This document shows, one piece after another, positions 24,465 through 33,274 of a stretch of DNA of 64,000 nt. The notes under the pieces are model-generated. The model was given only the letters and a program-made list of their open reading frames with translations. It did not search any database and was not told the origin of the DNA. Position numbers and translations under genes: made by a program. The stretch is from Parvibaculum sp040390855 (lineage in GTDB: Bacteria > Pseudomonadota > Alphaproteobacteria > Parvibaculales > Parvibaculaceae): assembly GCA_040390855.1 (NCBI GenBank), contig JAZJXO010000008.1, positions 62,001 through 126,000 of the forward strand. The letters are read 5' to 3'. Each line of letters starts with the position of its first letter. The stretch's first letter is position 1.

Positions 24465-25202
24465 ATGTTTGACCTCACCGGCAAAACAGCCCTCGTCACA
24501 GGTGCCTCAGGCGGCATTGGCTCCGACATTGCCCGCGCACTTCACATGCAGGGCGCAACTGTCGCGCTCTCCGGCACCCGCAAGGAAGCGCTTGACGAGC
24601 TTGCCGCCTATCTCGGCGAGCGCACTCATGTCATGCCCTGCAATCTCTCCGATAGCGCAGCGGTGGACGCGCTCCCCAAGCAAGCCGAAGAGGCGATGGG
24701 TTCGCTCGACATTCTCGTGAACAATGCGGGTCTCACGCGCGACAATCTTTTCATGCGCATGAAGGACGAAGAATGGGACGAGGTCATCCGCGTGAACCTC
24801 ACCGCCGCCTTCCGCCTTTCGCGCGCCAGTCTGCGTGGCATGATGAAGCGCCGCCACGGCCGCATCATCGGCATCGCCTCGGTAGTCGGCGTCATGGGCA
24901 ATCCGGGGCAGGGCAATTATGCCGCCTCCAAGGCCGGCATGATCGGCATGATGAAGTCGCTCGCACAGGAAGTCGCCAGCCGCAACATCACCTGCAACTG
25001 TATCGCGCCGGGCTTCATCCGCTCGGCCATGACCGACGCTCTGACCGACGACCAGAAGGCCCGTATCATGGGCACGATTCCCGCCGGACGACTGGGCGAA
25101 GCCAGCGAAATTGCCGCAGCAACCGTCTTCCTTTCGAGCAATGAAGCAGCCTATGTAACAGGTCAGACCATCCACGTGAACGGTGGCATGGTGATGATCT
25201 AA
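24465..25202 (+). CDS. fabG: 3-oxoacyl-ACP reductase
   Basis: The NADPH-dependent reductase of the elongation cycle. The 245-residue SDR protein has TGASGGIG at residues 12-19 and NNAG at 86-89. The catalytic Ser139, Tyr152 and Lys156 are in place. The ATG at 24465 has AAGGA 8 bases upstream, and the TTG at 24450 is rejected. Its position between fabD and acpP identifies it as the housekeeping FabG and not a generic SDR. Confidence 0.97.
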   Translation: MFDLTGKTALVTGASGGIGSDIARALHMQGATVALSGTRKEALDELAAYLGERTHVMPCNLSDSAAVDALPKQAEEAMGSLDILVNNAGLTRDNLFMRMKDEEWDEVIRVNLTAAFRLSRASLRGMMKRRHGRIIGIASVVGVMGNPGQGNYAASKAGMIGMMKSLAQEVASRNITCNCIAPGFIRSAMTDALTDDQKARIMGTIPAGRLGEASEIAAATVFLSSNEAAYVTGQTIHVNGGMVMI

Positions 25203-25458
25203 TGTGTAAACATCTGTTTTTATTCGGAAAAACTGTGTGAAAACAGGAGCATGACAACGAAATAGACTAGCCTTCATCTTCTGGTACGTTAGACAAATCT
25301 GTGTTAACTAGGCGCTCGATTTGGCTTGCGGTCTTAGGCTCAAATAGGCCAGAAGAAGGGCAGTCTTTCCGCCGAATTTAATCGTGTTGTTTCGAAAGTG
25401 CTGGAGCACAAGGGAGCAGCGCGGATCGGTCTTAAAACCAAGGATCTGAGGACTTAAA

Positions 25459-25698
25459 ATGAGTGATATCGGAGAACGCCTGAAGAAGATCGTCGTCGAG
25501 CATCTCGGTGTTGACGCTGAGAAAGTGAGCGAGAACGCGAGCTTCATCGACGATCTCGGCGCAGACAGTCTCGACAACGTCGAACTGGTCATGGCGTTTG
25601 AGGAAGAATTTGGCGTCGAAATCCCGGACGATGCTGCGGAAAAAATCCTGACGGTCAAAGACGCGATCGAATTCGTCAAGGCGAACGCGAAGGGCTAA
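25459..25698 (+). CDS. acpP: Acyl carrier protein
   Basis: A 79-residue acidic protein that carries acyl chains on a phosphopantetheine arm attached to Ser37 in GADSLDNVEL. Family features SDIGERLKKIVVEHLGVD and EEEFGVEIPDDAAEKI are complete. The 256-base gap upstream probably contains its own strong promoter. A GC-rich stem-loop follows the gene and may limit read-through into fabF. Confidence 0.99.
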   Translation: MSDIGERLKKIVVEHLGVDAEKVSENASFIDDLGADSLDNVELVMAFEEEFGVEIPDDAAEKILTVKDAIEFVKANAKG

Positions 25699-25721
25699 GG
25701 CTCTGATCCGGTTTGTGGAAA

Positions 25722-25757
25722 ACGGGGCACACGCTGAACAGCGTGGGCCTCGTTTGT
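25722..25757 (+). terminator. Stem-loop between acpP and fabF (attenuator-like)
   Basis: A long stem (25722-25736 with 25739-25753) has a perfect CACGCTG / CAGCGTG core around an AA loop and two imperfect pairs lower down. The short T-rich TTTGT follows. It stands between the very highly expressed acpP and the less expressed fabF, so partial termination or 3'-end processing is plausible. Confidence 0.5.
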
Positions 25758-25803
25758 CCGCGACGGGTTTGCTCTTCAGGTACATGGGTGAGGATACGAG
25801 CGA

Positions 25804-27057
25804 ATGAGACGGGTAGTCGTCACAGGTATTGGCATGGTGTCGCCTCTCGGCGGCGATGTCGAAACAACGTGGTCGCGGATTCTCAAAGGAGAATCGGGCG
25901 CACGCAGAATTGAGAAATTCCAGGTTGATGATCTGCCCTGCAAGATCGCTATGCCGGTCCCGCGCGAAGGGATCGGTGCGTTCATTCAGGACGACTGGAT
26001 GGACCCCAAGGAATCCAAACGCGTTGATGATTTCATCGTCTTTGCGATGTCAGCCGCCACTCAGGCGCTGAACGATGCCAACTGGCATCCCTCGACCGAA
26101 GAAGAAAAATGCCGCTCCGGCACCATGATCGGCTCGGGCATCGGCGGCCTCGAAGGCATCGCCGAGACGGCCCTGATCCTTCAGGAAAAAGGTCCGCGCC
26201 GCGTCAGCCCCTTTTTCATCACAGGTCGCCTCATCAATCTGGCGTCCGGCTATGTCTCGATCAAACACGGCCTCAAAGGACCGAACCATTCCGTCGTCAC
26301 GGCCTGCTCGACCGGCGCACACGCCATCGGCGATGCCGCGCGTCTGATCGCGCTTGATGACGCCGATGTGATGGTCGCCGGTGGTGCCGAAAGCGCCATT
26401 TGCCGCATCGGCATTGCGGGCTTTGCCGCCTGCCGTGCTCTGTCCACGGAATATAACGACACGCCGGAACGCGCCTCGCGACCCTATGACAAAGACCGCG
26501 ACGGCTTCGTCATGGGCGAGGGTGCCGGTGTCGTCGTGCTCGAAGAATACGAACACGCCAAAGCGCGCGGTGCCAAGATTTACGGCGAGATCGTCGGCTA
26601 TGGCTTGTCAGGCGATGCCTATCACATCACGGCCCCCGCCGAAGACGGCGACGGTGGTTTCCGTTCCATGCAGGCCGCTCTGAAACGTGCGGGCATCTCG
26701 CCTTCCGACCTCGACTATGTGAACGCGCATGGCACGTCCACCATGGCCGACACAATCGAGCTTGGCGCGGTCACGCGGATGCTCGGCAATTCGGTCAGCA
26801 AAGTCTCGATGTCATCGACCAAATCCTCTATCGGCCATTTGCTCGGTGCTGCCGGTGCGGTCGAGGCGATCTTCTGCCTGCTCGCCATGCGCGACAGCAT
26901 TCTTCCGCCGACGATCAATCTCGACAACCCCGACGTCGTCACCGAGATCGATCTTGTGCCCAACAAGGCGCGCGCGAAAGAAGTCAACTATGCGCTTTCC
27001 AATTCCTTCGGTTTTGGCGGCACCAATGCGTCGCTGGTGATGAAGAAGGTCGTTTGA
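25804..27057 (+). CDS. fabF: 3-oxoacyl-ACP synthase II
   Basis: Condenses malonyl-ACP with acyl-ACP to elongate fatty acids. The 417-residue protein has the Cys-His-His triad: Cys168 in VVTACSTGAH, His309 in NAHGTST and His345 in SSIGHLLGAAGA. The C-terminal NSFGFGGTN is typical. The ATG at 25804 is clear. Its stop is immediately followed by the mltG start codon. Confidence 0.98.
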   Translation: MRRVVVTGIGMVSPLGGDVETTWSRILKGESGARRIEKFQVDDLPCKIAMPVPREGIGAFIQDDWMDPKESKRVDDFIVFAMSAATQALNDANWHPSTEEEKCRSGTMIGSGIGGLEGIAETALILQEKGPRRVSPFFITGRLINLASGYVSIKHGLKGPNHSVVTACSTGAHAIGDAARLIALDDADVMVAGGAESAICRIGIAGFAACRALSTEYNDTPERASRPYDKDRDGFVMGEGAGVVVLEEYEHAKARGAKIYGEIVGYGLSGDAYHITAPAEDGDGGFRSMQAALKRAGISPSDLDYVNAHGTSTMADTIELGAVTRMLGNSVSKVSMSSTKSSIGHLLGAAGAVEAIFCLLAMRDSILPPTINLDNPDVVTEIDLVPNKARAKEVNYALSNSFGFGGTNASLVMKKVV

Positions 27058-28107
27058 TTGTCGCAGGACACGGATCAGCCGGAGGAAGCGCCAAAGCCCA
27101 AACCGCGGCGCTTCCTCCGCGCTTTGCTCGTCCTCTCGCTCATCCTGCCGATGCTCGCCGTTGCCCTTGCAGGCGGCGCTTACCTCATCGGCAAATCCGT
27201 CTTCAACGCTGAAGGCCCGCTGCCCGCGCCGCAAGTGGTCTGGCTCGAAAAAGGCTTGGGCCTCAACGCCATCACATCGCGCCTTGCCGATGCAGGCGTC
27301 ATCTCCAGTCCGCTGATTTTCCGCCTCGGCACGCGCTTGTCCGGCAGCTCTTCGTCGCTCAAAGCCGGAGAATACGAGTTTCCTGCCCGTGTCAGCATGT
27401 CCGGTGTCGTCCGTATGCTGATAGACGGAAAATCCATTCTCCACAAAATCACGATCCCCGAAGGTCTGACCTCGCAGCAGATCATGGCCATTGTGAAAGC
27501 CGACCCCGTGCTTGTCGGCGACAATCCCATGTTACCGTCCGAAGGCGTATTGCTGCCCGAGACCTATAACTTCACGCGCGGCACCACGCGCGCCGAAATC
27601 GTAACGCGGATGCAGCGGGCGCAAACCGAACTGATGGCGAGTCTCTGGCCGAAACGTGGCGCGGACCTGCCTGTGAAAACACCTGAAGAAGCCCTGATCC
27701 TCGCCTCCATCGTCGAGAAGGAAACCGGCCTTAAAACCGAGCGTCCGCAGGTCGCCGCCGTCTTTTCGAACCGCTTGAAAATCCCGATGCGCCTGCAATC
27801 CGATCCGACGATTGTCTATGGCATCACGCTTGGCAAAGGCCCTCTGGGTCGTCCTATCCGCCGCAGCGAGATCGACAAACAAACGCCCTACAACACCTAT
27901 CAGATCGACGGCCTGCCCCCGACGCCCATCTGCAATCCGGGCCGCGCCTCGATCGAGGCGGTGCTCAATCCGCCCTCCACCAAAGACCTCTATTTCGTGG
28001 CCGACGGCAGCGGCGGGCACGCCTTTTCACCGACGCTGTCAGGCCACGAGCGCAACGTCAAAGAATGGCGCAAGATAGAGCAGGCAAAAGACAAAGCGTC
28101 CAAATAG
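27058..28107 (+). CDS. mltG: Endolytic peptidoglycan transglycosylase MltG
   Basis: A membrane-anchored enzyme that cuts nascent glycan strands and sets their length. The 349-residue protein has a short Pro/Lys-rich cytosolic part, one membrane segment (about residues 21-45), a LysM-like region and the YceG catalytic domain. That domain has the active Glu in ILASIVEKETG and the conserved LQSDPTIVYG. The start is TTG directly after the fabF stop (TGATTG), so translation is probably coupled. Presence next to fabF is usual in this class. Confidence 0.95.
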   Translation: MSQDTDQPEEAPKPKPRRFLRALLVLSLILPMLAVALAGGAYLIGKSVFNAEGPLPAPQVVWLEKGLGLNAITSRLADAGVISSPLIFRLGTRLSGSSSSLKAGEYEFPARVSMSGVVRMLIDGKSILHKITIPEGLTSQQIMAIVKADPVLVGDNPMLPSEGVLLPETYNFTRGTTRAEIVTRMQRAQTELMASLWPKRGADLPVKTPEEALILASIVEKETGLKTERPQVAAVFSNRLKIPMRLQSDPTIVYGITLGKGPLGRPIRRSEIDKQTPYNTYQIDGLPPTPICNPGRASIEAVLNPPSTKDLYFVADGSGGHAFSPTLSGHERNVKEWRKIEQAKDKASK

Positions 28108-28144
28108 TATCTCTTGTGTATTCCGGTTTTCAGAAAGTGCCCCG

Positions 28145-29032
28145 ATGGCGTTGATCAGCATGACAGGTTTCGGCCGCGCCGACGGTGAGAGTGGCGTCAA
28201 CCGCTGGCATTGGGAATTGCGCAGCGTCAATGGCAAGGGCCTCGATGTGCGCTTCCGTCTACCGCAAGGCTTCGAAGGCATGGAACTGCGTCTGCGCGAG
28301 GAGATGGCGCGTCACATGAAACGCGGCAATGTGCAGGCAGCCCTGACGCTCGACCGCGCCCGCGCAGCCTCCAACCTCCGCGTCAACGAAGACGCGCTCG
28401 ATGTCGTCATCGCCGCGATGAAGTCATTGGGCGAACGTATCGAACTGATGCCCCCCCGCCCCGAAGGCGTGCTGGCTCTGAAAGGTGTTCTCGAAACCGC
28501 CGACATTGAAGAGGAAGCCGAAGACCAGGAAGGCTTTGAGAAACTCCTCATCGCCTCGTTTGGCGAAGCCGCTGCCGCGCTTGCGCGCGCCCGCACCGAC
28601 GAAGGCGCGAAACTCGAAACTGTACTTGTCGCGCAGGTCGATACCATCGAACGCCTCACCGGCGAAGCGGCATCCTCGCCCGCTGCCGGCGTCGATGCGC
28701 TTCGTGCCCGCCTCAAAGCACAGGTTGCCGAACTTCTCGGCGCGTCGCCCGCCTTGTCGGAAGAACGTTTGGCGCAGGAAGCAGCACTCCTCGCGACCAA
28801 GGCAGACGTGCGCGAAGAAATCGACCGCCTCACCGCCCATGTGGCGCAGGCCCGCGAATTGCTCGCCGGTTCCGAGCCCGCAGGCCGTCGGCTCGATTTT
28901 CTGACACAGGAGTTCAACCGCGAGGCAAACACGCTCTGCTCCAAAGCCGCAGATGTTGCCTTGACGCGCATCGGTTTGGAGTTGAAAGCTGTGATAGATC
29001 AGTTGCGCGAGCAAATCCAGAATGTCGAGTGA
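28145..29032 (+). CDS. yicC: YicC/YloC family endoribonuclease
   Basis: A 295-residue protein of the YicC family, recently assigned as an endoribonuclease that helps degrade RNA. The N-terminus SMTGFGRADGE and the segment WELRSVNGKGLDVRFRLP are diagnostic. The C-terminal DUF1732 part has DFLTQEFNREANTLCSKA. The ATG at 28145 is unambiguous. It overlaps or abuts gmk, matching the common yicC-gmk pairing. Confidence 0.95.
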   Translation: MALISMTGFGRADGESGVNRWHWELRSVNGKGLDVRFRLPQGFEGMELRLREEMARHMKRGNVQAALTLDRARAASNLRVNEDALDVVIAAMKSLGERIELMPPRPEGVLALKGVLETADIEEEAEDQEGFEKLLIASFGEAAAALARARTDEGAKLETVLVAQVDTIERLTGEAASSPAAGVDALRARLKAQVAELLGASPALSEERLAQEAALLATKADVREEIDRLTAHVAQARELLAGSEPAGRRLDFLTQEFNREANTLCSKAADVALTRIGLELKAVIDQLREQIQNVE

Positions 29033-29036
29033 CACC

Positions 29037-29678
29037 ATGAACGACGACCTCAACATTCACCGTCGGGGATTGATGCTGGCATTGTCCTCGCCGTCTGGTG
29101 CAGGCAAATCCACCTTGTCGCGCCGCTTGCTCCATAGCGACGCAAATCTCACAATGTCGGTCTCCGCCACCACGCGCCGCCCGCGTCCGGGCGAGATTGA
29201 GGGCAAAGACTATTATTTTCTGTCTACGGAAGATTTTGGCATTATGCGCAACAAGGACGAGTTCCTCGAAAGCGCCAAAGTCTTCGACAATTATTACGGC
29301 ACACCGCGCGCGCCCGTCGAGGCGGCGCTGAAAGCGGGCCGCGACGTTCTCTTTGATATAGACTGGCAGGGCACGCAGCAACTGACCGAAAGTGCCAAGG
29401 GCGATCTTGTCAAAGTCTTCATCCTGCCGCCTTCGGCCCACGAGCTTGAGCGGCGATTGCATACGCGTGCGCAGGACAGCGCCGAAGTGGTGGCAAAACG
29501 CATGGCCAAAGCCTCCGACGAAATCAGCCATTATTCGGAATATGATTACGTCATCATCAATGATGATATTGATAAGGCCTTCAGCGAATTGCAGGCGATC
29601 CTGCATGTCGAGCGTCTGCGCTTCAGCCGTCAGACCGGCCTGTCAAATTTCGTCAAACGACTGCGGGACGCGTTGTAA
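29037..29678 (+). CDS. gmk: Guanylate kinase
   Basis: Phosphorylates GMP to GDP. The 213-residue protein has the P-loop SSPSGAGKST near residue 17 and the guanylate-kinase signature TRRPRPGE-x-x-GKDYYF. The lid and core motif LFDIDWQG-x-QQ is also present. The start is ambiguous between ATG 29037, used here (GAG 9 bases upstream), and ATG 29022, which overlaps yicC. Either gives a normal length. Confidence 0.97.
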   Translation: MNDDLNIHRRGLMLALSSPSGAGKSTLSRRLLHSDANLTMSVSATTRRPRPGEIEGKDYYFLSTEDFGIMRNKDEFLESAKVFDNYYGTPRAPVEAALKAGRDVLFDIDWQGTQQLTESAKGDLVKVFILPPSAHELERRLHTRAQDSAEVVAKRMAKASDEISHYSEYDYVIINDDIDKAFSELQAILHVERLRFSRQTGLSNFVKRLRDAL

Positions 29679-29699
29679 CGTAAGTGTAAGAGGGTCCGG

Positions 29700-30206
29700 A
29701 TGGTCAAACTGACAAACGAAGAGCGTGATCTGCTGAACGAGTTGCGTAAAAAGCGACCGGCGCTCACCTATAAAAAGACCGTCGATAAACGAAAAGGCGA
29801 GGGGCGTACCACCGGTCAGGTCGTCAGCGATGCGGTTGCCACGACCGTCGGCTCATGGAAATTCATCATCATCCAGTCGGTCATTCTGGTCATCTGGATG
29901 GCCGCGAATGTGACGGGCTTCATTTTTCACTGGGACCCCTATCCCTTCATCCTGCTCAATCTCGTCCTGTCATTTCAGGCGGCTTTTACTGCCCCGATCA
30001 TTATGATGAGCCAGAACAGACAGGCCGAGCGCGACAGGGCCGAGCAGCAACACGACTTTGACATCAACATCAAAGCCGAGCTTGAAATCGAGGCGCTGCA
30101 CCAGAAGCTCGACGTGCTGCGCGAAGTCGAAATGATCAAATTGACGGAATTGCTTGAGAATCTATGCAACCGTCTCGACGCGAATGACAACAAAAAGCCC
30201 GCTTAG
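29700..30206 (+). CDS. DUF1003 family membrane protein
   Basis: A 168-residue protein with the DUF1003 core: W-x-F-I-I-x-Q near residue 53, two membrane helices (about 55-75 and 82-105), a WDPYPFILLN turn and the SQNRQAERDR loop. A coiled-coil-like charged C-terminus follows. Function is unknown in the family. The ATG at 29700 is used, with AAGAGGGTCC upstream. Its stop codon lies inside the stem of a strong terminator. Confidence 0.9.
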   Translation: MVKLTNEERDLLNELRKKRPALTYKKTVDKRKGEGRTTGQVVSDAVATTVGSWKFIIIQSVILVIWMAANVTGFIFHWDPYPFILLNLVLSFQAAFTAPIIMMSQNRQAERDRAEQQHDFDINIKAELEIEALHQKLDVLREVEMIKLTELLENLCNRLDANDNKKPA

Positions 30207-30222
30207 ATTTAAGCGGGCTTTT
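30193..30222. terminator. Bidirectional intrinsic terminator (DUF1003 gene / adh)
   Basis: AAAAGCCCGCTTA (30193-30205) pairs perfectly with TAAGCGGGCTTTT (30210-30222) around a 4-base loop, with A/T runs on both sides. It contains the stop codon of the DUF1003 gene and lies 21 bases past the adh stop, so it serves both convergent genes. Confidence 0.93.
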
Positions 30223-30242
30223 GCATTTTGTGTTTGTCGATC

Positions 30243-31289
30243 TTATGGCTTCAGAACAACGCGGCCTATGACCGTGCCCTTGCGCAGATCGTCGAGCGAT
30301 TTCGAGGCGGCGTCGAGCGGGCGTTCTTCGACAGGGATCGGATCAATCTTGCCGGCCTTGACGAGTTCCATCATTTCGTGTGTCTCGCCAAGTGAGCCCA
30401 CATAAGAGCCGCCGATTGAAATGGCGCGCATCGGGAAAAGCGGAATGGGCATCGAGAAGCCACCGCCGAAAAGACCGACAACGACAACCTGACCGCCCTT
30501 GCGCACAGAACCGAGTGCGAATTTGAGCGAGGCTTCCGAGCCGACAAAGTCAACCGCCGCAGGTACGCCGCCATTGGTATCGGCCAGCAGGTTCTTCAGC
30601 GCGTCGGCATCTTTCGGATTGTAGATTTCATGCGCGCCTGCGCCTTTGGCTGCTTGCAATTTCTGTGCGTCGACGTCAGCGCCGAGCGGGGCCTGCTTGA
30701 ACATCGCCTTGGCAAATTGCAAACCCATCATACCGACGCCGCCGAGGCCGACAACGAGCACACGTTCCTCGTCCGACACATCGAGCTTTTTCATCGCGCC
30801 ATAGGCTGTGAGGCCGGAGCACATATAGGTGGCGGCAAGCCCGTCTTTGATGCCCGTATAGTCGAGCAGATAGCGCTGGTGCGGCACCATTGCATGTGTG
30901 GCGTAGCCGCCGGCGACCTGGATGCCCAGATTGCGCGGTTTGTTGCAGAGGTGTTCGTCGCCGCGATTGCAGGTCGGGCATTCGCCGCAACCGATCCACG
31001 GATAGGCAACGCGATGATCGCCGACTTTCACGTCCGTCACATCGGGACCGATGGCGACGACTTCGCCTTCGATTTCATGGCCGAGCGTGAAGGGCAGCTT
31101 GCGGCCCGCGCGCACGTCGAGCTTGTTGTCGCCGCCCATGTCGAAATGACCGTCATGGATATGCACGTCCGAATGGCAGACGCCGCAATGTGTCACCTTG
31201 AGAAGGATTTCCGAACCCTGCGGTTTCGGTGTTTCGCTTTCGACCAGCGACAGCGGCTGACCATATTCGGTAATGGCTTGAGATTTCAT
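30243..31289 (-). CDS. Zinc-dependent alcohol dehydrogenase
   Basis: A 348-residue medium-chain dehydrogenase. The catalytic-zinc region CGVCHSDVHIHDGHFD begins at Cys35, GHEIEGEV follows, and the structural zinc loop is CGECPTCNRGDEHLC. The NAD-binding motif is GLGGVGMMG. It probably oxidises or reduces a small alcohol/aldehyde pair; the substrate is not determined. The ATG at 31289 has GAGGAG upstream, which rules out the longer frame. It forms its own unit ending at the shared terminator. Confidence 0.93.
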   Translation of the reverse strand: MKSQAITEYGQPLSLVESETPKPQGSEILLKVTHCGVCHSDVHIHDGHFDMGGDNKLDVRAGRKLPFTLGHEIEGEVVAIGPDVTDVKVGDHRVAYPWIGCGECPTCNRGDEHLCNKPRNLGIQVAGGYATHAMVPHQRYLLDYTGIKDGLAATYMCSGLTAYGAMKKLDVSDEERVLVVGLGGVGMMGLQFAKAMFKQAPLGADVDAQKLQAAKGAGAHEIYNPKDADALKNLLADTNGGVPAAVDFVGSEASLKFALGSVRKGGQVVVVGLFGGGFSMPIPLFPMRAISIGGSYVGSLGETHEMMELVKAGKIDPIPVEERPLDAASKSLDDLRKGTVIGRVVLKP

Positions 31290-31375
31290 CGGTTGCGTCT
31301 CCTCAAATTTTTGGGTCGGTTTGGACGACAATGTCGCACAAGCGACGAAGGGGGCCAATGCACAATTCCGGCGGG

Positions 31376-32230
31376 TCAGCTTTTGTTTTTGAACGCTCTT
31401 GCAAGCGCGCAAAACTGTTCGATGCTCAATTCTTCAGCACGCTTCGTGCCGTCAATCCCCGCCGCGTCCAATAGCGCCGTTGCATCTCCCGCCAGCGATT
31501 TGAGGCTCGCCCGCAGCATCTTGCGGCGCTGGCCAAAGGCCGCAGCGGTCACAAGCTCCAGTGCGCGTGCGTCCGCAGGGGCCAGCGGCGCGTCGCGCGG
31601 GACAAGTTCAACAACAGTCGATGTGATCGACGGCGGCGGTGTGAAGGCGCTGCGGTTGATGTCGAACAGCATTCGGGCCTTCATGCGCCATTGCGCGGCA
31701 ATGCCGAGCCGTCCATAGGCCTTGTCGCCGGGCGCGGCGACGATGCGCTCGGCCACTTCCTTCTGGAACATCAGCGTCAGACTGTCATACCAGGGTCGCT
31801 CCGGCTCCGTCTGCAACCAGCCGATGAGCAGTGGCGTCGCAATGTTATAAGGCAGGTTCGCGCAGATGCGGGCGGGGCCCGAAACGAGGGCTTTCAGGTC
31901 CGTCTCCAGCGCATCGCCTTCAATGATCGTGAGACGGCCGGGATAGGCGGCGGCGATTTCTTCTTGGGCAGGGATGCAGCGCCTATCGCGCTCAACGACT
32001 GTGACGTGCATCGCGCCTTCCATCAGCAATGCGCGTGTGAGCCCGCCGGGTCCGGGTCCCACTTCGACAATGTGATGGTCGTCGAGCCGCCCGGCCGAGC
32101 GTGCAATGCGCCGTGTGAGATTGAGATCGAGCAGAAAGTTTTGCCCCAGCGATTTCTGCGCTGCGAGCCCGTGTCTGGCAATCACATCGCGCAAGGGCGG
32201 CAATCCGTCGGCGCTGACTTCCTCGCTCAT
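31376..32230 (-). CDS. rsmA: 16S rRNA dimethyladenosine transferase
   Basis: RsmA (KsgA) dimethylates two adjacent adenosines in the 3' hairpin of 16S rRNA late in 30S assembly. The 284-residue protein starts its core with GQNFLLD, has the SAM loop EVGPGPGGLTRALL and the catalytic NLPYNIATPLL. Its start overlaps the pdxA stop as ATGA, so the genes are coupled, as in many Proteobacteria. The downstream neighbour is adh, a separate unit with its own ribosome site. Confidence 0.98.
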   Translation of the reverse strand: MSEEVSADGLPPLRDVIARHGLAAQKSLGQNFLLDLNLTRRIARSAGRLDDHHIVEVGPGPGGLTRALLMEGAMHVTVVERDRRCIPAQEEIAAAYPGRLTIIEGDALETDLKALVSGPARICANLPYNIATPLLIGWLQTEPERPWYDSLTLMFQKEVAERIVAAPGDKAYGRLGIAAQWRMKARMLFDINRSAFTPPPSITSTVVELVPRDAPLAPADARALELVTAAAFGQRRKMLRASLKSLAGDATALLDAAGIDGTKRAEELSIEQFCALARAFKNKS

Positions 32231-33234
32231 ACCCGTGCCCTGTTCACAGCGATAACGCGTGCGAGCTTGATCGCTTCAATAAGGCTCAACGCATTGGCAA
32301 TCCCGCGACCGGCAATGTCGAGTGCCGTGCCATGATCAGGCGACGTGCGCACAATACCGAGACCCAGCGTCGTGTTGACGCCGCGCTCGAAGTCGATGGT
32401 CTTGATCGGGATCAGCGCCTGATCGTGATACATGCAGAGTGCCGCGTCATATTGGGCGCGTGCCGCCGCATGGAACATCGTGTCGGGCGGCAACGGCCCC
32501 GACAGCGCCACGCCCTCCCGTGCGATAATGTCCATTGCAGGGCGGATCACGTCGACCTCTTCGCGCCCGATATGTCCCTCTTCACCCGCATGAGGATTGA
32601 GCCCCGCCACAGCAATGCGCGGGGCCGCGATACCAAGATCATGCTTTAGCGCCCGCACCAGAATAAGGCCCTTCTCGACAATCATGTCGCGCGTCAGCTT
32701 CATCGCAACGCTGGCCAGCGCATCATGCACCGTGACGGGCACGACGCGTAGGCCGGGGCAGGAGAGCATCATCACAGGCGTCGCCCCGCCGCTCCGTTCG
32801 GCAAGATATTCCGTATGGCCGGGCACGTTGAGTCCCGCCTCGTAGAGCGCGCGTTTATGGATCGGATTGGTGACCACCCCCGACGCCGCGCCGCTCATCG
32901 CAAAATCACAAGCCATGTCGATTGCGCGCATGACGGCGGCAGCGTTTGCCGGTGCCAGCGTGCCGGACTGAACAGGCGCACGGAGTTCGACCGGCAGAAC
33001 GGGCAGGGCCTCGCCGAAGACGGCCTGCGCCTCTTCGGGCCTTGAGATTTTTTTGACGGGTACGCCGGAATAAAGCTCGGGCGCACCGATGACAAAGAAA
33101 GGCGGCAGTCTTTCCTCGCGCCGCGCCGCCCAGGCTTTCACGGTGATCTCGGGGCCGATGCCCGCAGGCTCCCCCATCGTTAATACAAGGGGAGCCAGGG
33201 CAGATGATGCATCAGATTGATCAGAACCGGTCAT
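32227..33234 (-). CDS. pdxA: 4-hydroxythreonine-4-phosphate dehydrogenase
   Basis: An NAD-dependent enzyme of pyridoxal phosphate synthesis (DXP-dependent route). The 335-residue protein shows TMGEPAGIGPE at the N-terminus. Metal-binding His residues are in PGHTEYLA, GLNPHAGE and MYHDQALIP. It lies between surA and rsmA, the standard order. The ATG at 33234 is accepted; the first 15 residues are variable. Confidence 0.97.
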   Translation of the reverse strand: MTGSDQSDASSALAPLVLTMGEPAGIGPEITVKAWAARREERLPPFFVIGAPELYSGVPVKKISRPEEAQAVFGEALPVLPVELRAPVQSGTLAPANAAAVMRAIDMACDFAMSGAASGVVTNPIHKRALYEAGLNVPGHTEYLAERSGGATPVMMLSCPGLRVVPVTVHDALASVAMKLTRDMIVEKGLILVRALKHDLGIAAPRIAVAGLNPHAGEEGHIGREEVDVIRPAMDIIAREGVALSGPLPPDTMFHAAARAQYDAALCMYHDQALIPIKTIDFERGVNTTLGLGIVRTSPDHGTALDIAGRGIANALSLIEAIKLARVIAVNRARV

Positions 33235-33274
33235 GGCGCTCCCCGTCGTTTGGGACGTTCATGCGGACGCCCTA

